A DNA stretch of 64,000 nt. It comes from Sipunculus nudus. Its lineage: Eukaryota; Annelida; Sipuncula; Golfingiida; Sipunculidae. A program made the position numbers and the translations under genes. Below, piece by piece: positions 49,201-58,362 of the stretch (its first letter is position 1; the number at the start of each line of letters is the position of its first letter). The notes beneath the pieces are model-generated. The model was not told the DNA's origin. It saw only the letters and a program-made list of their open reading frames with translations, and did no database searches. Location: the NCBI GenBank assembly GCA_026874595.1, contig CM049317.1, positions 67,670,118-67,734,117 of the forward strand. The letters are read 5' to 3'.

Positions 49201-52012
49201 CTGCTTATCTCCTTTTACTGATATACTATGTCATAAATAAACTAATCAATATTATTTATAAATGTCTCTGTGCTTGCAAATGACATAATGCACTCGGTGG
49301 CACTTATTACTGCATAAAAAATTAATTAAGACAATGTGCTAAGATGTGTCGCCCAGAACTTACGCCGCTAAATCAGTCTTATTCATATCATGACAAGGAT
49401 GCATATTGAGTGCACCAGTACCTGAGTTTTACACAGGCAGCCCATAAGTGAACACAAGAATACTGATCACCACAGCATATTTAAGTCACAGTGGGTCAGA
49501 GGACTTCTCCGGTGTAATAGTTACTAGCGCAACATCATAAAAAATTATATATATAAATATATATATATTATTCAGAATGATAATTTCTTAAACGGGATAA
49601 TTAGAGCAGCAGTATAAGGGAAGTATTGTATTAAACCTGGTTACAATATCTGGAAATATAAGGGTTTACCTTTTAAAATTAAGGATACACATAACAAACG
49701 TGTCTAAACCCGTTGTTTGTATCAGTTGAAATGTCACTTGACGTTACACCATTCAGTGCCAGCAGTGCGTAAATAACACAGTACTCTTATCCTTATGCAT
49801 CGTGTTAAATAAAATATTATATTGATAAATATACAAAATGTGAATGACCACACAATACAAACAAGTGCTGATTGCCACTAACATGTTTGTGGTTACAGTG
49901 TTTAAGCGTATTATCTCAAAATAACTTCATTTGGCTTGTTGAATTGCACATTGAGAGAAAAATTTTTATTTTGGGTCAAAAGCATTAAGTTGAGCCCCTA
50001 GGTATATGTGCCAAAATAATAAAAATTAGGGCTGTACGATATTATCGATATATCGCGATACGGCCCGGGGGTTTCGCATATTGTGTATAGCGATAGAGTT
50101 TTCAAATATCGCTATTTTTCTTTATTTTTTTTCAACATGCCTAAAACTGATTTTTCTCAGAAAAATGTTTCTTTTGCAAATTTAGACATCTAAATGGGTT
50201 TGGATTAATGATATACTTAAAGTGAAGGCCACCGTGCCTTCAGACATTTAGTAAGAAATGTTCTGGTCGGCCTGACATATCATGGTTCAACCGTTTCCAT
50301 GACATGATTCCTAGCTATTCCTATTGAAGGCTAAATAATTTTAAAAAAATGCACGTTTAGGGCATATTTTTTACTTCTTGTTGGTTAACGAATCGAGAAT
50401 ATTCCCTGTTTTTTTTTAACCCAAAATGCTATTATATTTTTTTAAATTTGGAAGGAAAAATGTAAACCTTTTGCCACTGCACGCGGGGTGCATCCTGTCC
50501 CACACCCAACCCGTTCTATACATAACTCGACAGTCGCAACTTCATGAAAAATCTTGCCTCCAACAGAAGTGGGTTCTGCATCCACCACTGAAAAATTTGT
50601 TATTACTTCACTATATTTGGGATAATGGGGTAGGGTGCTTCATATGGTAAACCCCATTAAATGGGCCTGAGTGTGTAGGTGGGGTTAATGGGGTATCCCG
50701 AGGTCCCCGTCCCCCACCCCACCCCACATTGCGGAAGGCAGTTGCCCCCCCCCCCCCCCCTGAGTGTGTAGGTGGGGTGAATGGGGTATCCCGAGGTCCC
50801 CGTCCAACCCCACCCCACCCCACATTGCGGAAGGCAGTTGCCCCCCCCCCCAGGATGAAATGAGCAAAGAAAACGCATAGCCAACAGAGCTAGCCAAACA
50901 AAACACACAACTCACACATCACCTGCCTCAAGTATGGCAATAGCTAACGTGCTAGATTGGTATCACTTTGTCACCTCGGGCGCTGCTTAAAACTTATTGA
51001 CCAGATATGGTGCTACTATTGTTTCTCGAGACAGAAGGAAACTATTGAGTTTGCATGCAAGCTGATGTTACACTAACACATATTTTTACATCCCTCATAT
51101 TGCTAATTTTTATCTTTAGATTGTTTAAGATGTTACTCCTTACTCTGCAAGGAGGACACACTCCTGCACCCCATTATTATTTGAGGATTTGTTCGTGGTA
51201 AACAAAAATATTATTCTGAAACACGTTATTGTTGATACACGTCCCCTAGTCCGAGCATTCAGCCTCCATTCAGGAAAACAAAGTAGCATTGTCAGCGATT
51301 CAGGCCTATAGATACACGTATCTTTGCCACCAATCTCTATGCCACCAGATTCTCAACTAGACACTGCCTTCTCGGAGTACTTTCATTTCGAATTCCCGAG
51401 CCTTTATAGACACTGCACAACAGGTTTATTTCTCCGACAGTTTCTAGAAGCCGCTCATTTTGCTGAAACCTAGATGTCACAGGTTGCATGTGACAATTAT
51501 GGATTTACCGCTAGCCTTAACCAAAGCAACTAACACTAATTTATATCTCAATGCATTTTTGTGAGCTTTTAAAATTATATTTGGATTTACCTAGGGTTTA
51601 TTTTTGGGAGATAAAACAATCAGAATTCGATAAGGGCGCGGGGGTGCGACACGAAAGTACTCCGAGGACATGTTCCAGGCGAGGATCTATCTGCGGAGAC
51701 AGTTTGGTAGCAAGTGGACGGGTATCGGCAAAGTTTAAATCGGAATATCGTTTATTTGAACCACACCCCAATCCTAAAATTATAGTAGAATCAGGCATAT
51801 ATAGTATAAACCTTAAGTTACTACATCACTGTAGCGTCTATCTCAACACAAAGACTTGCAGACAGAGCTGTGAGCATCAACTCTGCTGAAGAGTTTAACA
51901 AGATCCTATCGCCATTGGTCAACTCACCGAGTAACTCATTTGAGCCACAATACGTGGACGATATCCATAGCAACAGCAAGACCTTAGTGACACATTCGCG
52001 CGTGGTAGCCAT
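32663..52012 (-). CDS. Type I membrane protein with two C-type-lectin-like domains and a mucin-like stalk (791 aa, 9 exons)
   Basis: Exons: 52012..51928, 41080..40871, 40484..40392, 39654..39274, 38462..38325, 37775..36609, 35586..35505, 34850..34733, 32764..32663. Every junction has GT-AG and the phases agree throughout (1,1,1,1,1,1,2,0). Layout: signal peptide 1-23, CTLD1 30-129, CTLD2 135-302, Pro/Thr/Ser-rich stalk 303-692, TM helix about 693-716, cytoplasmic tail 717-791. Neither CTLD has EPN/QPD or WND calcium-sugar residues, so calcium-dependent sugar binding is not predicted. CTLD2 has a proline-rich insertion of about 50 residues. The stalk should be heavily O-glycosylated. A receptor or adhesion role at the cell surface is inference. 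Linkage of exon 1 across a 10.8-kb intron is the least certain step. Confidence 0.7.
33048..34107 (+). repeat. Dispersed repeat R1, copy 2 (with nested insertion)
   Basis: The flanking blocks match the other two copies (CCACGTGTTTATAA, CAAAGGGCGTTTAGCAA, ATCAGCTTTCAG at left; AAGCTCGTGTATCCG and ATAGCTGGCTTTAAA at right), but 620 bp (33345..33964) are inserted between them. It lies in the last intron of the lectin-type gene. Confidence 0.7.
33345..33964. mobile_element. Non-autonomous insertion with 9-bp (or 8-bp) direct flanks, hAT-like
   Basis: TCAGATACC stands immediately on both sides (33336..33344 and 33965..33973). The sequence resumes the repeat R1 alignment right after it, which proves an insertion. 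The ends are TAGACAGAG and AGTAGGCTA, only weakly inverted (TAG/CTA). An 8-bp duplication and TAG ends would fit hAT. Confidence 0.55.
34733..34850 (-). CDS. Lectin-type gene exon 8 (cytoplasmic tail, part 1)
   Basis: Encodes RKNVRKTPPPSVEWPP, then SFYDNG and HTYETYITP. Tyr742, Tyr749 and Tyr752 lie in short acidic or proline contexts that could serve as SH2-type docking sites if phosphorylated; this is inference. Acceptor ttcacag, donor GTAACA in phase 0. Confidence 0.7.
35505..35586 (-). CDS. Lectin-type gene exon 7 (transmembrane helix)
   Basis: Encodes FFFGIGVGGLCFIALIAVAI then VIICQRK: a single hydrophobic helix of about 23 residues followed by a basic stop-transfer end. Acceptor tttcag, donor GTGAGT; phase 1 in, phase 2 out. 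Confidence 0.8.
36005..36205. mobile_element. GGCGGATCC-type MITE, diverged copy
   Basis: Begins GGGCAGATCCAGGATT, with long G and C tracts, ending near CACCTGCAG. Related to 5902..6132 and 39718..39963. The ends are too degraded to fix boundaries. Confidence 0.45.
36609..37775 (-). CDS. Lectin-type gene exon 6 (mucin-like stalk)
   Basis: An 1167-nt symmetrical exon encoding about 390 residues dominated by T, P, S and R. Four PPSIAR units stand in it, with weaker relatives LPDIAR and LPSVAK. No cysteines or hydrophobic segments are seen. Such stalks are typically O-glycosylated and extended. Flanked by tatgcag and GTAAGT. Confidence 0.75.
38325..38462 (-). CDS. Lectin-type gene exon 5 (CTLD2, C-terminal part)
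   Basis: Reads KPITFTNWKNRYPG, then CATLSSVMGQWSLTEC and SVICQ. The C-x8-W-x4-C-x7-C end is diagnostic for a CTLD. Ends at T|GTGAGC in phase 1, exactly after ICQ. Confidence 0.8.
38560..38770 (+). repeat. Dispersed repeat R2, copy 2
   Basis: Shares CCCCTTGTGACCAG, AGAGTACTTTCGTG, AGTATTTCTCCCAG, AAACCGCTCA and TTAGATGTCACAG with the R2 copies at 13430 and 51300. It sits in the intron between exons 4 and 5 of the lectin-type gene. Confidence 0.6.
39274..39654 (-). CDS. Lectin-type gene exon 4 (CTLD2, N-terminal part)
   Basis: After attccag it encodes CFLKFQVTCIFG, WYQARQYCFMHGAVLL and, after a proline-rich insert (PWPSPLPPGSDGQARPPP), RWFMVDHWWVSDERYTSW. These match the first cysteines, helix and W-rich strands of a CTLD. 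The donor is GTACGT, phase 1. Confidence 0.75.
39718..39963. mobile_element. hAT-type MITE with 8-bp target duplication
   Basis: A 246-bp element with inverted ends AGGGGCGGAT and ATCCGCCCCT. The 8-bp flanks GTTTCCTA (39710..39717) and GTTTCTTA (39964..39971) differ by one base. It lies just upstream of lectin-gene exon 4. Confidence 0.7.
40392..40484 (-). CDS. Lectin-type gene exon 3 (CTLD1, C-terminal part)
   Basis: A short 93-nt exon reading RCPTKAFKKNTTDTLC, then SEKRHFLCLAWL, giving the C...C...FLC end of a CTLD. The acceptor is tatcag and the donor GTAAGT, both in phase 1. The middle of CTLD1 is unusually short. Confidence 0.7.
   Translation of the reverse strand: MPLDARRRHSKRTQPTPFVPRKDISCVLHG
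40871..41080 (-). CDS. Lectin-type gene exon 2 (CTLD1, N-terminal part)
   Basis: It encodes CSDIVKRCYVHEYASLTF, NDSRRHCEGKGWEVLTMEN and VWLGMAP, the classical first half of a CTLD: two N-terminal cysteines, a SRRHC helix and a WLG-type strand. The exon is symmetrical 1-1, 210 nt. Confidence 0.8.
41423..41466. repeat. (CA)n/(AT)n microsatellite
   Basis: ACACAC run changing into ATATAT with one G interruption. Confidence 0.9.
42164..43419 (+). repeat. Dispersed repeat R1, copy 3 (with nested solo LTR)
   Basis: Left part up to 42424 (TTTCCACGTGTTTATAACATG, TTTGCAAATGGCTTATTGCAA) and right part from 43233 (CAGCTTGCAG, ATAAGCTCAAACATCCGG, GAATAGCTAGCTTTAA) match copies 1 and 2. The LTR at 42425..43232 splits it. 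Confidence 0.7.
42425..43232 (+). mobile_element. Solo LTR, copy 2
   Basis: An 808-bp block with perfect TGTTAC/GTAACA ends, a TATA box (TATATAAAA, 42710..42718) and an AATAAA signal (43069..43074), closely matching 1363..2163. Flanking CCAA and CTAA agree at three of four bases. The host repeat R1 continues on both sides, so the insertion point is clear. Confidence 0.8.
43858..44105 (+). mobile_element. RTE-type LINE 3' tail, fragment 1
   Basis: Contains TTCCTGGATCCGTATAACCC, CCCAAATTTAATCAAT, AGCTATCCTAAATATTTAATC and a terminal AACGCCGGCGATAACATTACC. This ordered text is characteristic of the 3' ends of RTE-class LINEs. No coding part remains. Confidence 0.65.
44218..44580 (+). mobile_element. 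RTE-type LINE 3' tail, fragment 2
   Basis: Same order of blocks as the preceding fragment: TTCCTGGATCCGGATGGTG, CACCCCCAAAATGTAA, GAAAATTTAATCAAAATC, GAACTTTTTGAGCTAACAG, ending AACGCCGG. It is about 360 bp after the first, separated by a short unrelated stretch with a CTCCCA/TGGGAG hairpin (about 44123..44143). Confidence 0.65.
44893..45070 (+). mobile_element. tRNA-derived SINE
   Basis: A box-like TGGCGGTCGAGTTGTTGC and B box GGGTTCGAATCT at tRNA spacing, followed by a body with GCCCCAGCCGAACCGGGGAC. No acceptor stem pairing suggests a real tRNA. Confidence 0.55.
45570..45945 (+). repeat. Inverted-repeat partner 1
   Basis: Matches the reverse complement of 49668..49990 over several hundred bases, including CACTGAATGGTGTGACGTCA and ACACGTTTGTTATGTGTAACC. 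Diverged by substitutions and small indels. Not coding. Confidence 0.8.
46004..46046. repeat. (AT)n microsatellite
   Basis: About 21 AT units. Confidence 0.95.
46228..46280. repeat. (AT)n microsatellite
   Basis: About 26 AT units with a small interruption at the left. Confidence 0.95.
47160..47290 (-). repeat. tRNA-like SINE fragment
   Basis: On the minus strand a B-box-like GGGTTCGAATTCC follows CCCCGCTGGTGACTC. The A box is not convincing. A short GACAGACAGA run precedes it. Confidence 0.35.
48620..48712 (-). other. Weak candidate exon with hydrophobic leader
   Basis: The frame reads VIPVILFLVTETVDNGQC, then IPNSRLI, ending at G|GTGAAG in phase 1. It has no ATG in frame and no clear acceptor. 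It could be an alternative 5' exon of the lectin-type gene, but the exon at 52012 is a better candidate. Confidence 0.15.
49668..49990 (-). repeat. Inverted-repeat partner 2
   Basis: Reverse-complement relative of 45570..45945, about 3.7 kb away. Both lie in intron 1 of the lectin-type gene model, so a transcript of that intron could fold back. Confidence 0.8.
50028..50110. mobile_element. MITE-like AGGGCTGTACGATA end
   Basis: TTAGGGCTGTACGATATTATCGATATATCG is split here into overlapping palindromic ATCGATAT words typical of a widespread class of hAT-like short elements. The other end was not located. Confidence 0.35.
50668..50850. repeat. Tandem duplication of a 93-bp GC-rich unit
   Basis: Two units (from 50668 and 50761) share TGAGTGTGTAGGTGGGG, GGGGTATCCCGAGGTCCC and CATTGCGGAAGGCAGTTG, each ending in a poly-C tract. 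Confidence 0.9.
51300..51520 (+). repeat. Dispersed repeat R2, copy 3
   Basis: Shares CGGAGTACTTTCAT, GGTTTATTTCTCC, AAGCCGCTCA and CTAGATGTCACAGG with the copies at 13430 and 38560. Confidence 0.6.
51640..51745 (-). repeat. Dispersed repeat R2, partial inverted copy
   Basis: On the minus strand it reads AAACTTTGCCGATACC, then CTCCGCAGATAGATCC and CGGAGTACTTTCGTG, the 5' part of R2. With 51300..51520 it forms a short-range inverted pair just 3' of the lectin-gene exon 1. Confidence 0.6.
51928..52012 (-). CDS. Lectin-type gene exon 1 (signal peptide)
   Basis: It encodes MATTRECVTKVLLLLWISST, then YCGSNELL and one base of the next codon. The ATG has A at -3 and G at +4. The donor is a full-consensus GTGAGT in phase 1, which fits the next exon (G+GA gives Gly29). 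It could instead belong to another gene, as the neighbouring exon is 10.8 kb away. Confidence 0.55.
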
Positions 52013-52439
52013 GATGACCAGCTTATCCAGTCAGTTTGGGACATGCGCCTGTGTGTATGAGTATTAACGTTCGGCTGCTTGCTCAAACATCGGGTCTGAT
52101 ACGGTTCAAAGAATATGTCCCGCACCAATTCGCTTTATGGCTCTTAATTAGCGGACTTGGGAATACGACAAATCATTAAATGCCTAGAAATCTCACAAGG
52201 TTAATGAGGCATTCGCAATATCAATTACCCTGTTTCAATTCTTACCAGCCTACACATATAGATTTAGAGTGCACCTTTGCCAAAAAGAAAATCTTGTCGG
52301 AAATTCAGTCGCACACGTATATGATTCATAGTATATATCTAGCACGGAGCTCCAATTACACACCGCAATACATAGCGAGACCTACCGCAAGTTATAACTA
52401 ATTCAAACCTTTTTGACGCACATATTTTTAATTTTTTTT

Positions 52440-52640
52440 CTTGATAGGCTCTCCTTGACTCTACACTGGAATACATTCTGCGTTTCGGAATATATATGTA
52501 TATATATAAATACAAATAGTTTATTGTCATTTTACTCAAACAACCAATTGCAACAACCAGTTTATTTGTCCTTGTACGCTTCGTCGCTGTCAGGTGTTGA
52601 ATGCATAAGTGTCACAGATGGAGAGTTTTTCAATTGTTAG
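52440..52640 (+). repeat. Possible further R2 fragment
   Basis: Only the right part is recognisable (CAGTTTATTTGTCC, GTCAGGTGTTGAATG, AGTGTCACAGATGG). Weak match. Confidence 0.35.
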
Positions 52641-52958
52641 CCGCAGCTGAATTTTTTCCTGTCCATTCGTGTGAGGATAGCTCACATACCAACGCGATGT
52701 CATCGTGCATGGATGAACGAATCCACAAACGCCTGTACTACATTCAGCGGCGCGATTGTGAATTTAAGAAAGTGAACTAAAACGTGTTCTCAAAAGGAGT
52801 CATATACATAATGAATGAAACTGTATGGGATATTTTGAGAAACCTTCATTCACAAATTTATAATCAAGCGTTCAAAAAAAAGATGCCAACACGAAAAACC
52901 TAAGGCAAGAGATGGAGGCTTTTTTAGTTTTAAGGTTCAACTATTCGAGGTCCATCTC

Positions 52959-52961
<3 letters not shown>

Positions 52962-53007
<46 letters not shown>

Positions 53008-53020
53008 TAGTTGTATGTAT

Positions 53021-53059
<39 letters not shown>

Positions 53060-53061
53060 AT
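52962..53061. repeat. Two (AT)n microsatellites
   Basis: Two AT runs separated by about 25 bp (TTCATAGTTGTATGTATGTA). Confidence 0.95.
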
Positions 53062-54361
53062 AATGAATTGTGAATAAATGTATGACAAAGTATGTAATTT
53101 TGCAAAAATGTAATTGATTGCTTGCAAACTGATACAAATGCAAATTAGATTTTGCAGATCACAAGTCAGATCCTGAACAAAGGCATTCCTAATATCCGTG
53201 AATAACCCTCGGCTGGTATAAATGAATTGCCTCATCTGCTCATGCTGAAAAAAAAAACATTTAAAAATCACTTCATTGTGATCAAGGTTACCCCGAACAT
53301 TGCTCTAATTTTCAAAGGTGATAACCAAACATAATTGAGTAAAAATGCTAACAGATAAAATATCAATCTAAGTTAACAACAGCAGGAAGAGACATATTCC
53401 TGTACCAGGTGACACCTAATCAAGCAATTAAAATATTAATCGACGAATTGGGAACAGGAGAAGTTAAAATATATATTAACCATGTGTGAATAGACTTTGT
53501 TTGTGCTTAGCATGCGTTGCAGCATTACAAGTCGTTTATAAATATTCTTAAAGCAGAATTTCGGATAGAATAATGCCAGCGACAGGGCTATAGCTGAATG
53601 TAAAATAATTGCAATAGAACAGGCCACCAGTTAGTCGAGCCATGGCTACAATAAACACTGTCAAAGAACAGATTTTCTCCCGTTAATTGTGATACACTTT
53701 TCCATTATAGTATAGGTACACTTTATAGAGTTAGTTCCCTTTGTTTGGTTGCTATCAATAGTTTTGATGTATTGATTTATGAATATTATAGTAAAATCTA
53801 ATGGAGACTGACGAAGAAAGACTTTATAAAAATTGTACAGAGCTTTAACACAGGTGTCGCCGTGGTGTGCAGATGCTTTATAGGTATACAAGTTTGTGTT
53901 TGCGTCTGTGCGCGAATAAAGCAACTAGGCCAGCAGATTAGGGCAGACATTTACTAAGTGATGAATGTTCTCTTAGATCAAGTCACGTTTATTTTTTCCA
54001 TGTATTTTGATGATTGATAACAAAAGTGTAATAACGCAAACATCACCTTGTGTTTCAATACGGGTGAACATACAACGAATAACTGATAACTGCCAGAGAC
54101 CTCATATACCGGAAAAACACAATGATGAAAAGAATTTGTTTTACATTATCCAGGTAAATGCAAAAGATTTCATTTTCAGTCAAGGGTTTATTTCTTTTTA
54201 GAAGAAAAGATAAAGAAAACATTTGTATTGTCCAGGAAGAAAACGCTGGAATAGATGACGCATTAAGCACAAGATCTTGTTTTAAGATTTAAATCATAAA
54301 AGAATCAGCAAATAAGTATAGCAAATATTTCTACCGGAATATTTTAACGATGTCTTTTAAT

Positions 54362-54765
54362 TGTTACAGGTCGACTTAAAAGCGGACCGAACTGTGTCGC
54401 CGGACTTGTGCGCCACCGACCTGGGTTCGACTCCCGAATCGGCCTAGGATTTTCCCCTTATTTATTTGTCTTCGTAACAAATTGGGGGCTTGTCCGACGT
54501 GACGATAAAACTTTGTGGCCCAGGGAATAAGCTCAACAAAGTGTGACTCCTGGGGAAAATTAGTCTTGTTCTGATAGCAGAACGCTCTTAAGAGGGGATG
54601 TGTTACGGGGTGACATAAAAGCGGACCGAACTGGCTCACTTGTTAAGCTTGCTTTTCTAGCGAAGCGGTTGGGACGCCGGATTTGTGCGGACTTGTGCGG
54701 ACCGACCTGGGTACGACACCCGGATCGGCCCAGGATTCTCCCCTCATTTATTTGTCTTCGTAACA
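54362..54765 (+). mobile_element. Miniature terminal-repeat retrotransposon, copy 2 (perfect target duplication)
   Basis: 404 bp: direct repeats 54362..54479 (118 bp) and 54601..54765 (165 bp) each start TGTTAC and end CGTAACA. The left copy lacks about 45 bp present in the right. The 121-bp interior begins AATTGGGGGCTTGTCCG, as expected of a primer-binding region next to a left LTR. TAAT flanks both ends (54358..54361, 54766..54769). No coding capacity. It fits a TRIM-class LTR derivative mobilised in trans. Confidence 0.75.
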
Positions 54766-54769
54766 TAAT

Positions 54770-55708
54770 TTTACACTCGTTGCATGTTCTTCATTTGAAA
54801 AACGTGAAATCGCAAATCCAGGAACTGTGTGGTTGTCATCATTGACAAGTTTAGAATCGTTAGCTTCTTAGAAGAATTCGTTGGGTTCTGTTTTAAATAT
54901 TCTTTTTAAATCAGGTAGGCTGTGAAACGGAAGACTGAACAATTTTGTTTGAGATGTGTAACAAACTGAGATTATCTGAAAATGTAATTAACATCTATTT
55001 CGTTTTTATCGATTGCTTTCACACACAAAAAAATTGACTTTGTATACGATTTTATAAAACAGACTTTGAAATTATTTTTACCATTTCTGCTGCAAATATA
55101 TACATACAAGATGCTGTTGGAGATATCAGAACTGGAGTCACATGATGCTGTAATGTGTTCACCGCTGTCACGAATCAAAAATCGTGTTCCAGGTCACCTC
55201 CACAATACAATATTACATTGAAATAGCCGTATATGTTACAATGGCAGTGTATCCTTTGAATTACCAAATATTTATGATGAATAAGATTAGTTTAAAAATT
55301 TAATGGATTTTTCCTTCTCAACAATATTTAAAAAATATGTTTAATATGTTTTGCTTAAACCTGCTGACAGACAAACCGAGGGTAGGACTGTCGTGGGTTT
55401 TTTTCCAGAATGTAGACGGTGTCCTCAATGGAAGTTTGTGAAGGATAGGTGCATTAAGATATTACGGCTTTTCACGGCTTAGCTGTTTAATAATGCTTAG
55501 AAAGCCTCAAAATGTATTTACAAGAACTGTTTAACTTTTATAGGCATTAGAGAACCTGAAATGGTATTGTTCCTTCAGGGGTTCATGGTATGAGTAATTG
55601 TCCTACGGTAACAAGAATAACAAACTGTTCCCTTCTGTAGAGCCAGAGAAGCTGCAATTCTACCAATAACGTCATTTGTATTAGTCACGTTGCTGATAGT
55701 GTATTAGA

Positions 55709-55756
<48 letters not shown>

Positions 55757-56870
55757 GGATCATTTGCACATGATTGACAAAGTAACATATGTATATACCA
55801 CTCTTCTCACTGAAAGAGTGTTCAATTTTTTTTTACAATTTACCTTTCTCATATAATAAGAAATATAAATCATTTGCACTTTATGGTCAAAATTCATATT
55901 ACCCAATGACTTAATCTTTTGCAGTAAAAACATCCATTAACATTAAAATACTGGACTACTTTAAAATTTCGAGAGAATACTGCGAGAAAATACTGCAGAG
56001 TCTGCGATAGAGGTTAAACCATTAAAAGTGGCAAAGAAAAGTTGTTAATATTGCAAAATGCTTTGGAGGAAAATCATTTAAACCTAATCTGTATAGTTGA
56101 TCTACATAAAAAATGAGGTTTGTTCGGAAGGTTCGGCTTTACTTACTTACTTACTGTACTTACTGTGATGTACTTGTAAACTGGCTGCTGACTTACCAGA
56201 AACACATCAACAGGTTAGAAGGACGTATTTCCAGGCCCTATGTATTTTCATATAAGGGGCCCATGTTGAGGTCTTTAGGGATGTGCTTTCTATCGAGTGT
56301 TTGACATCATATGATACATTAAATTAATGTTCAACTGCTGCAGGTTATTTCGTTCCTGTAAAAAATTTCATGTCATTTTTACGGAGTATGGCAGCTTCTA
56401 AAACTGGCAACAGATGTCGCCACCTGTAAAACTTTGTCATTGAATCCCAAATACAATTTTCAATCCCCACAAGCATAAAGACGAAAAAGGTCACTATTGC
56501 TTTTATTCTTTATTTTTTATTCCTCCCAACACCCAGCTATTATAAAAATGTATATATCCTCAAACATTTTTACTGTAAATTTTTGCTGCCCTGAACTATG
56601 TTCACTGCCTATACAGTTTCAAAAATATGTTGAATAATTGTCTCGATATATGTGTGTTAGAGCTGACCAATAGCAGTTACTTTGAACAATTAACCTGTCA
56701 TATGACATAGAATGTCAGGCCAGTGAACCATAAATGATAAACTGGACCATTATATGGCTGAATATGTCAATTTGTTAATGAAAATATCAGCTTATATATT
56801 ATGGCCTAATAGATTAATTAAATGATCAAGGGATGAACATAAAGGCACAAAACGGAATGCAAATAAAATA
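54770..56870. other. No gene recognised
   Basis: AT-rich with a (CT)n run at 55711..55752. No exon-like segment or known element was found. Confidence 0.4.
55711..55752. repeat. (CT)n microsatellite
   Basis: About 20 CT units. Confidence 0.95.
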
Positions 56871-57054
56871 CAGTGAAACCTCGTTGTGTCGAAGTCGAAG
56901 GGACCTTCAGAAAACTTCGACACATCCGAGGTTCGACACAAGCGGGTTTTATTTGGTTATAATTTAACTATAGTTGTCCGGAATATCGAGTCTGTCACTT
57001 CGATATAAGCTAGGTATTCGACTTAAGCGAGTTCGACACAACGAGGTTTCTCTG
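56871..57054. mobile_element. Tc1/pogo-type MITE with 23-bp inverted ends
   Basis: A 184-bp element starting CAGTGAAACCTCGTTGTGTC and ending in its reverse complement with one mismatch. TA on both sides (56869..56870 and 57055..57056). The interior contains further TTCGACAC/GTGTCGAA palindromes. Confidence 0.8.
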
Positions 57055-57119
57055 TATCTGTTTGTACATAAATCATGCATTTAAACCAAAAATTGGGTCT
57101 TTTTTTCCAGCGACAGAAC

Positions 57120-58030
57120 TAAATCCTTAAATGAAAGTCCATGCTATTGAACAGACTAACGCCTGATCTCGTATTCCTGGGTATTAATTGAAATCAAGGA
57201 GGGGTTAATGATTTCGGGAAGGCCACAAGATGGGAAGAAAATACCATACTGCCAGGCTCATAAACATTGTTCAGAAAATCTGGTAGCACGCAGAAGCTTT
57301 CCTTCATACTATATTGAAAAGTATGCGGAGTAACAAAGTTGATAATCAAACTTGTGTATATAATAAAGGGTATACGAGTTAGTACTATAGTATAATTAAA
57401 GATAATAAACGTCTTTTTGTTGTTTTACCAGTGCAAGCGGTTGTCAACAAATACAAAACCATTAAACTATTAAAAGGCAAACTAATTATTACATTCATTT
57501 TTGTATACAAAGATTATCATAAACGAGAACAAACAAAAAGCTTAGTTTGATAAGTTTATACATTTCAATTTTGCTCATAGAATTATTTAATTAGAATTAT
57601 TAATATTATTATATTTCACAGATTATATGTGTGTCCTAATGGTAATATTTTCAACCATACCCAGCATATACTGCAAAAGTGAGTTTTTAAGACCCATAAG
57701 GGTCACAATAATGTGCGCTTGAACTTTATTTGCCTTCATTCCCATGAACACTGATAGAGATAAATACCGTGATGACCAAGCGGCGTCTATACAGAAGCTG
57801 AGTTCCGGGGTAAAAAGAACAGATATTTCAGGGCACGACGGTAGGAATCATGGTCCGAATCTTCAAATCGAGCCGATTTGTGTCCCCCTCCTCTCTGTAT
57901 CCATTTTGTCCCTTTAAAGTTACACGAATCTTCATCCAACGTAATTCTAACGTCCCTACATAATGAGTCAAGAAGAGGAAATATGCAGGTAAATTCTCAC
58001 CATTTATATGTGTCAAAATCTCCCATTCAC
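57120..58030. repeat. Segment S, copy 1 of 3
   Basis: Shares the ordered landmarks CATGCTATTGAACAG, AAGATAATA-GTCTTTT, AAGCGGTTGTCAACAA, TCAACCATACCCA, GACCAAGCGGCGTCT and CGAATCTTC with 62390..62945 and 63090..64000. Frames through it carry stops in the other copies, so it is not treated as coding. Confidence 0.5.
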
Positions 58031-58034
58031 TAAG

Positions 58035-58362
58035 GAATGTCATCATATTGATAAAATAATCATACAGTTATAAAATATAATAGAAATAAAAACAGTCCTT
58101 TTAAAATGAAGTATATTATTTCAGTATTATGATCCAATGTTAAAAAATATGCCCATCAGTACAGAGAAAAGTATAAACTTATTAAGTGCTGCAAATCAAG
58201 TTTTTGCCTTTCGGTGGCCGAATATAGGTCACCGTGACCTAGTTTTGGGTTTCAAAGGAGGGGACTACAGCCACTGTACAATGTCATCCGGGAATGTCAC
58301 CATATTGATAAAATAATTATACAATTATAAAATATAATAGAAATAATAACAGTCCTTTTTGT
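58035..58362. repeat. Duplicated 67-bp block
   Basis: GAATGTCATCATATTGATAA and the following TATAAAATATAATAGAAATAA block occurs at 58035..58101 and again at 58293..58362, with the intervening 190 bp unrelated. Confidence 0.85.

Larger units (their letters stand above)
52013..54357. other. Upstream of the lectin-type gene; no gene seen
   Basis: Contains (AT)n tracts at about 52962..53002 and 53027..53061. The promoter of the minus-strand lectin-type gene should be in the first few hundred bases, but no core element is clear. Confidence 0.4.

Noticed and set aside
50611-50908. Gly/Pro-rich minus-strand frames
   Set aside because: They are readings of the GC-rich tandem duplication with poly-C tracts.
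57828-58046. 72-codon minus-strand frame as a gene
   Set aside because: The homologous stretches near 62.9 and 63.9 kb contain stops and frameshifts; it behaves as a repeat, not an exon.
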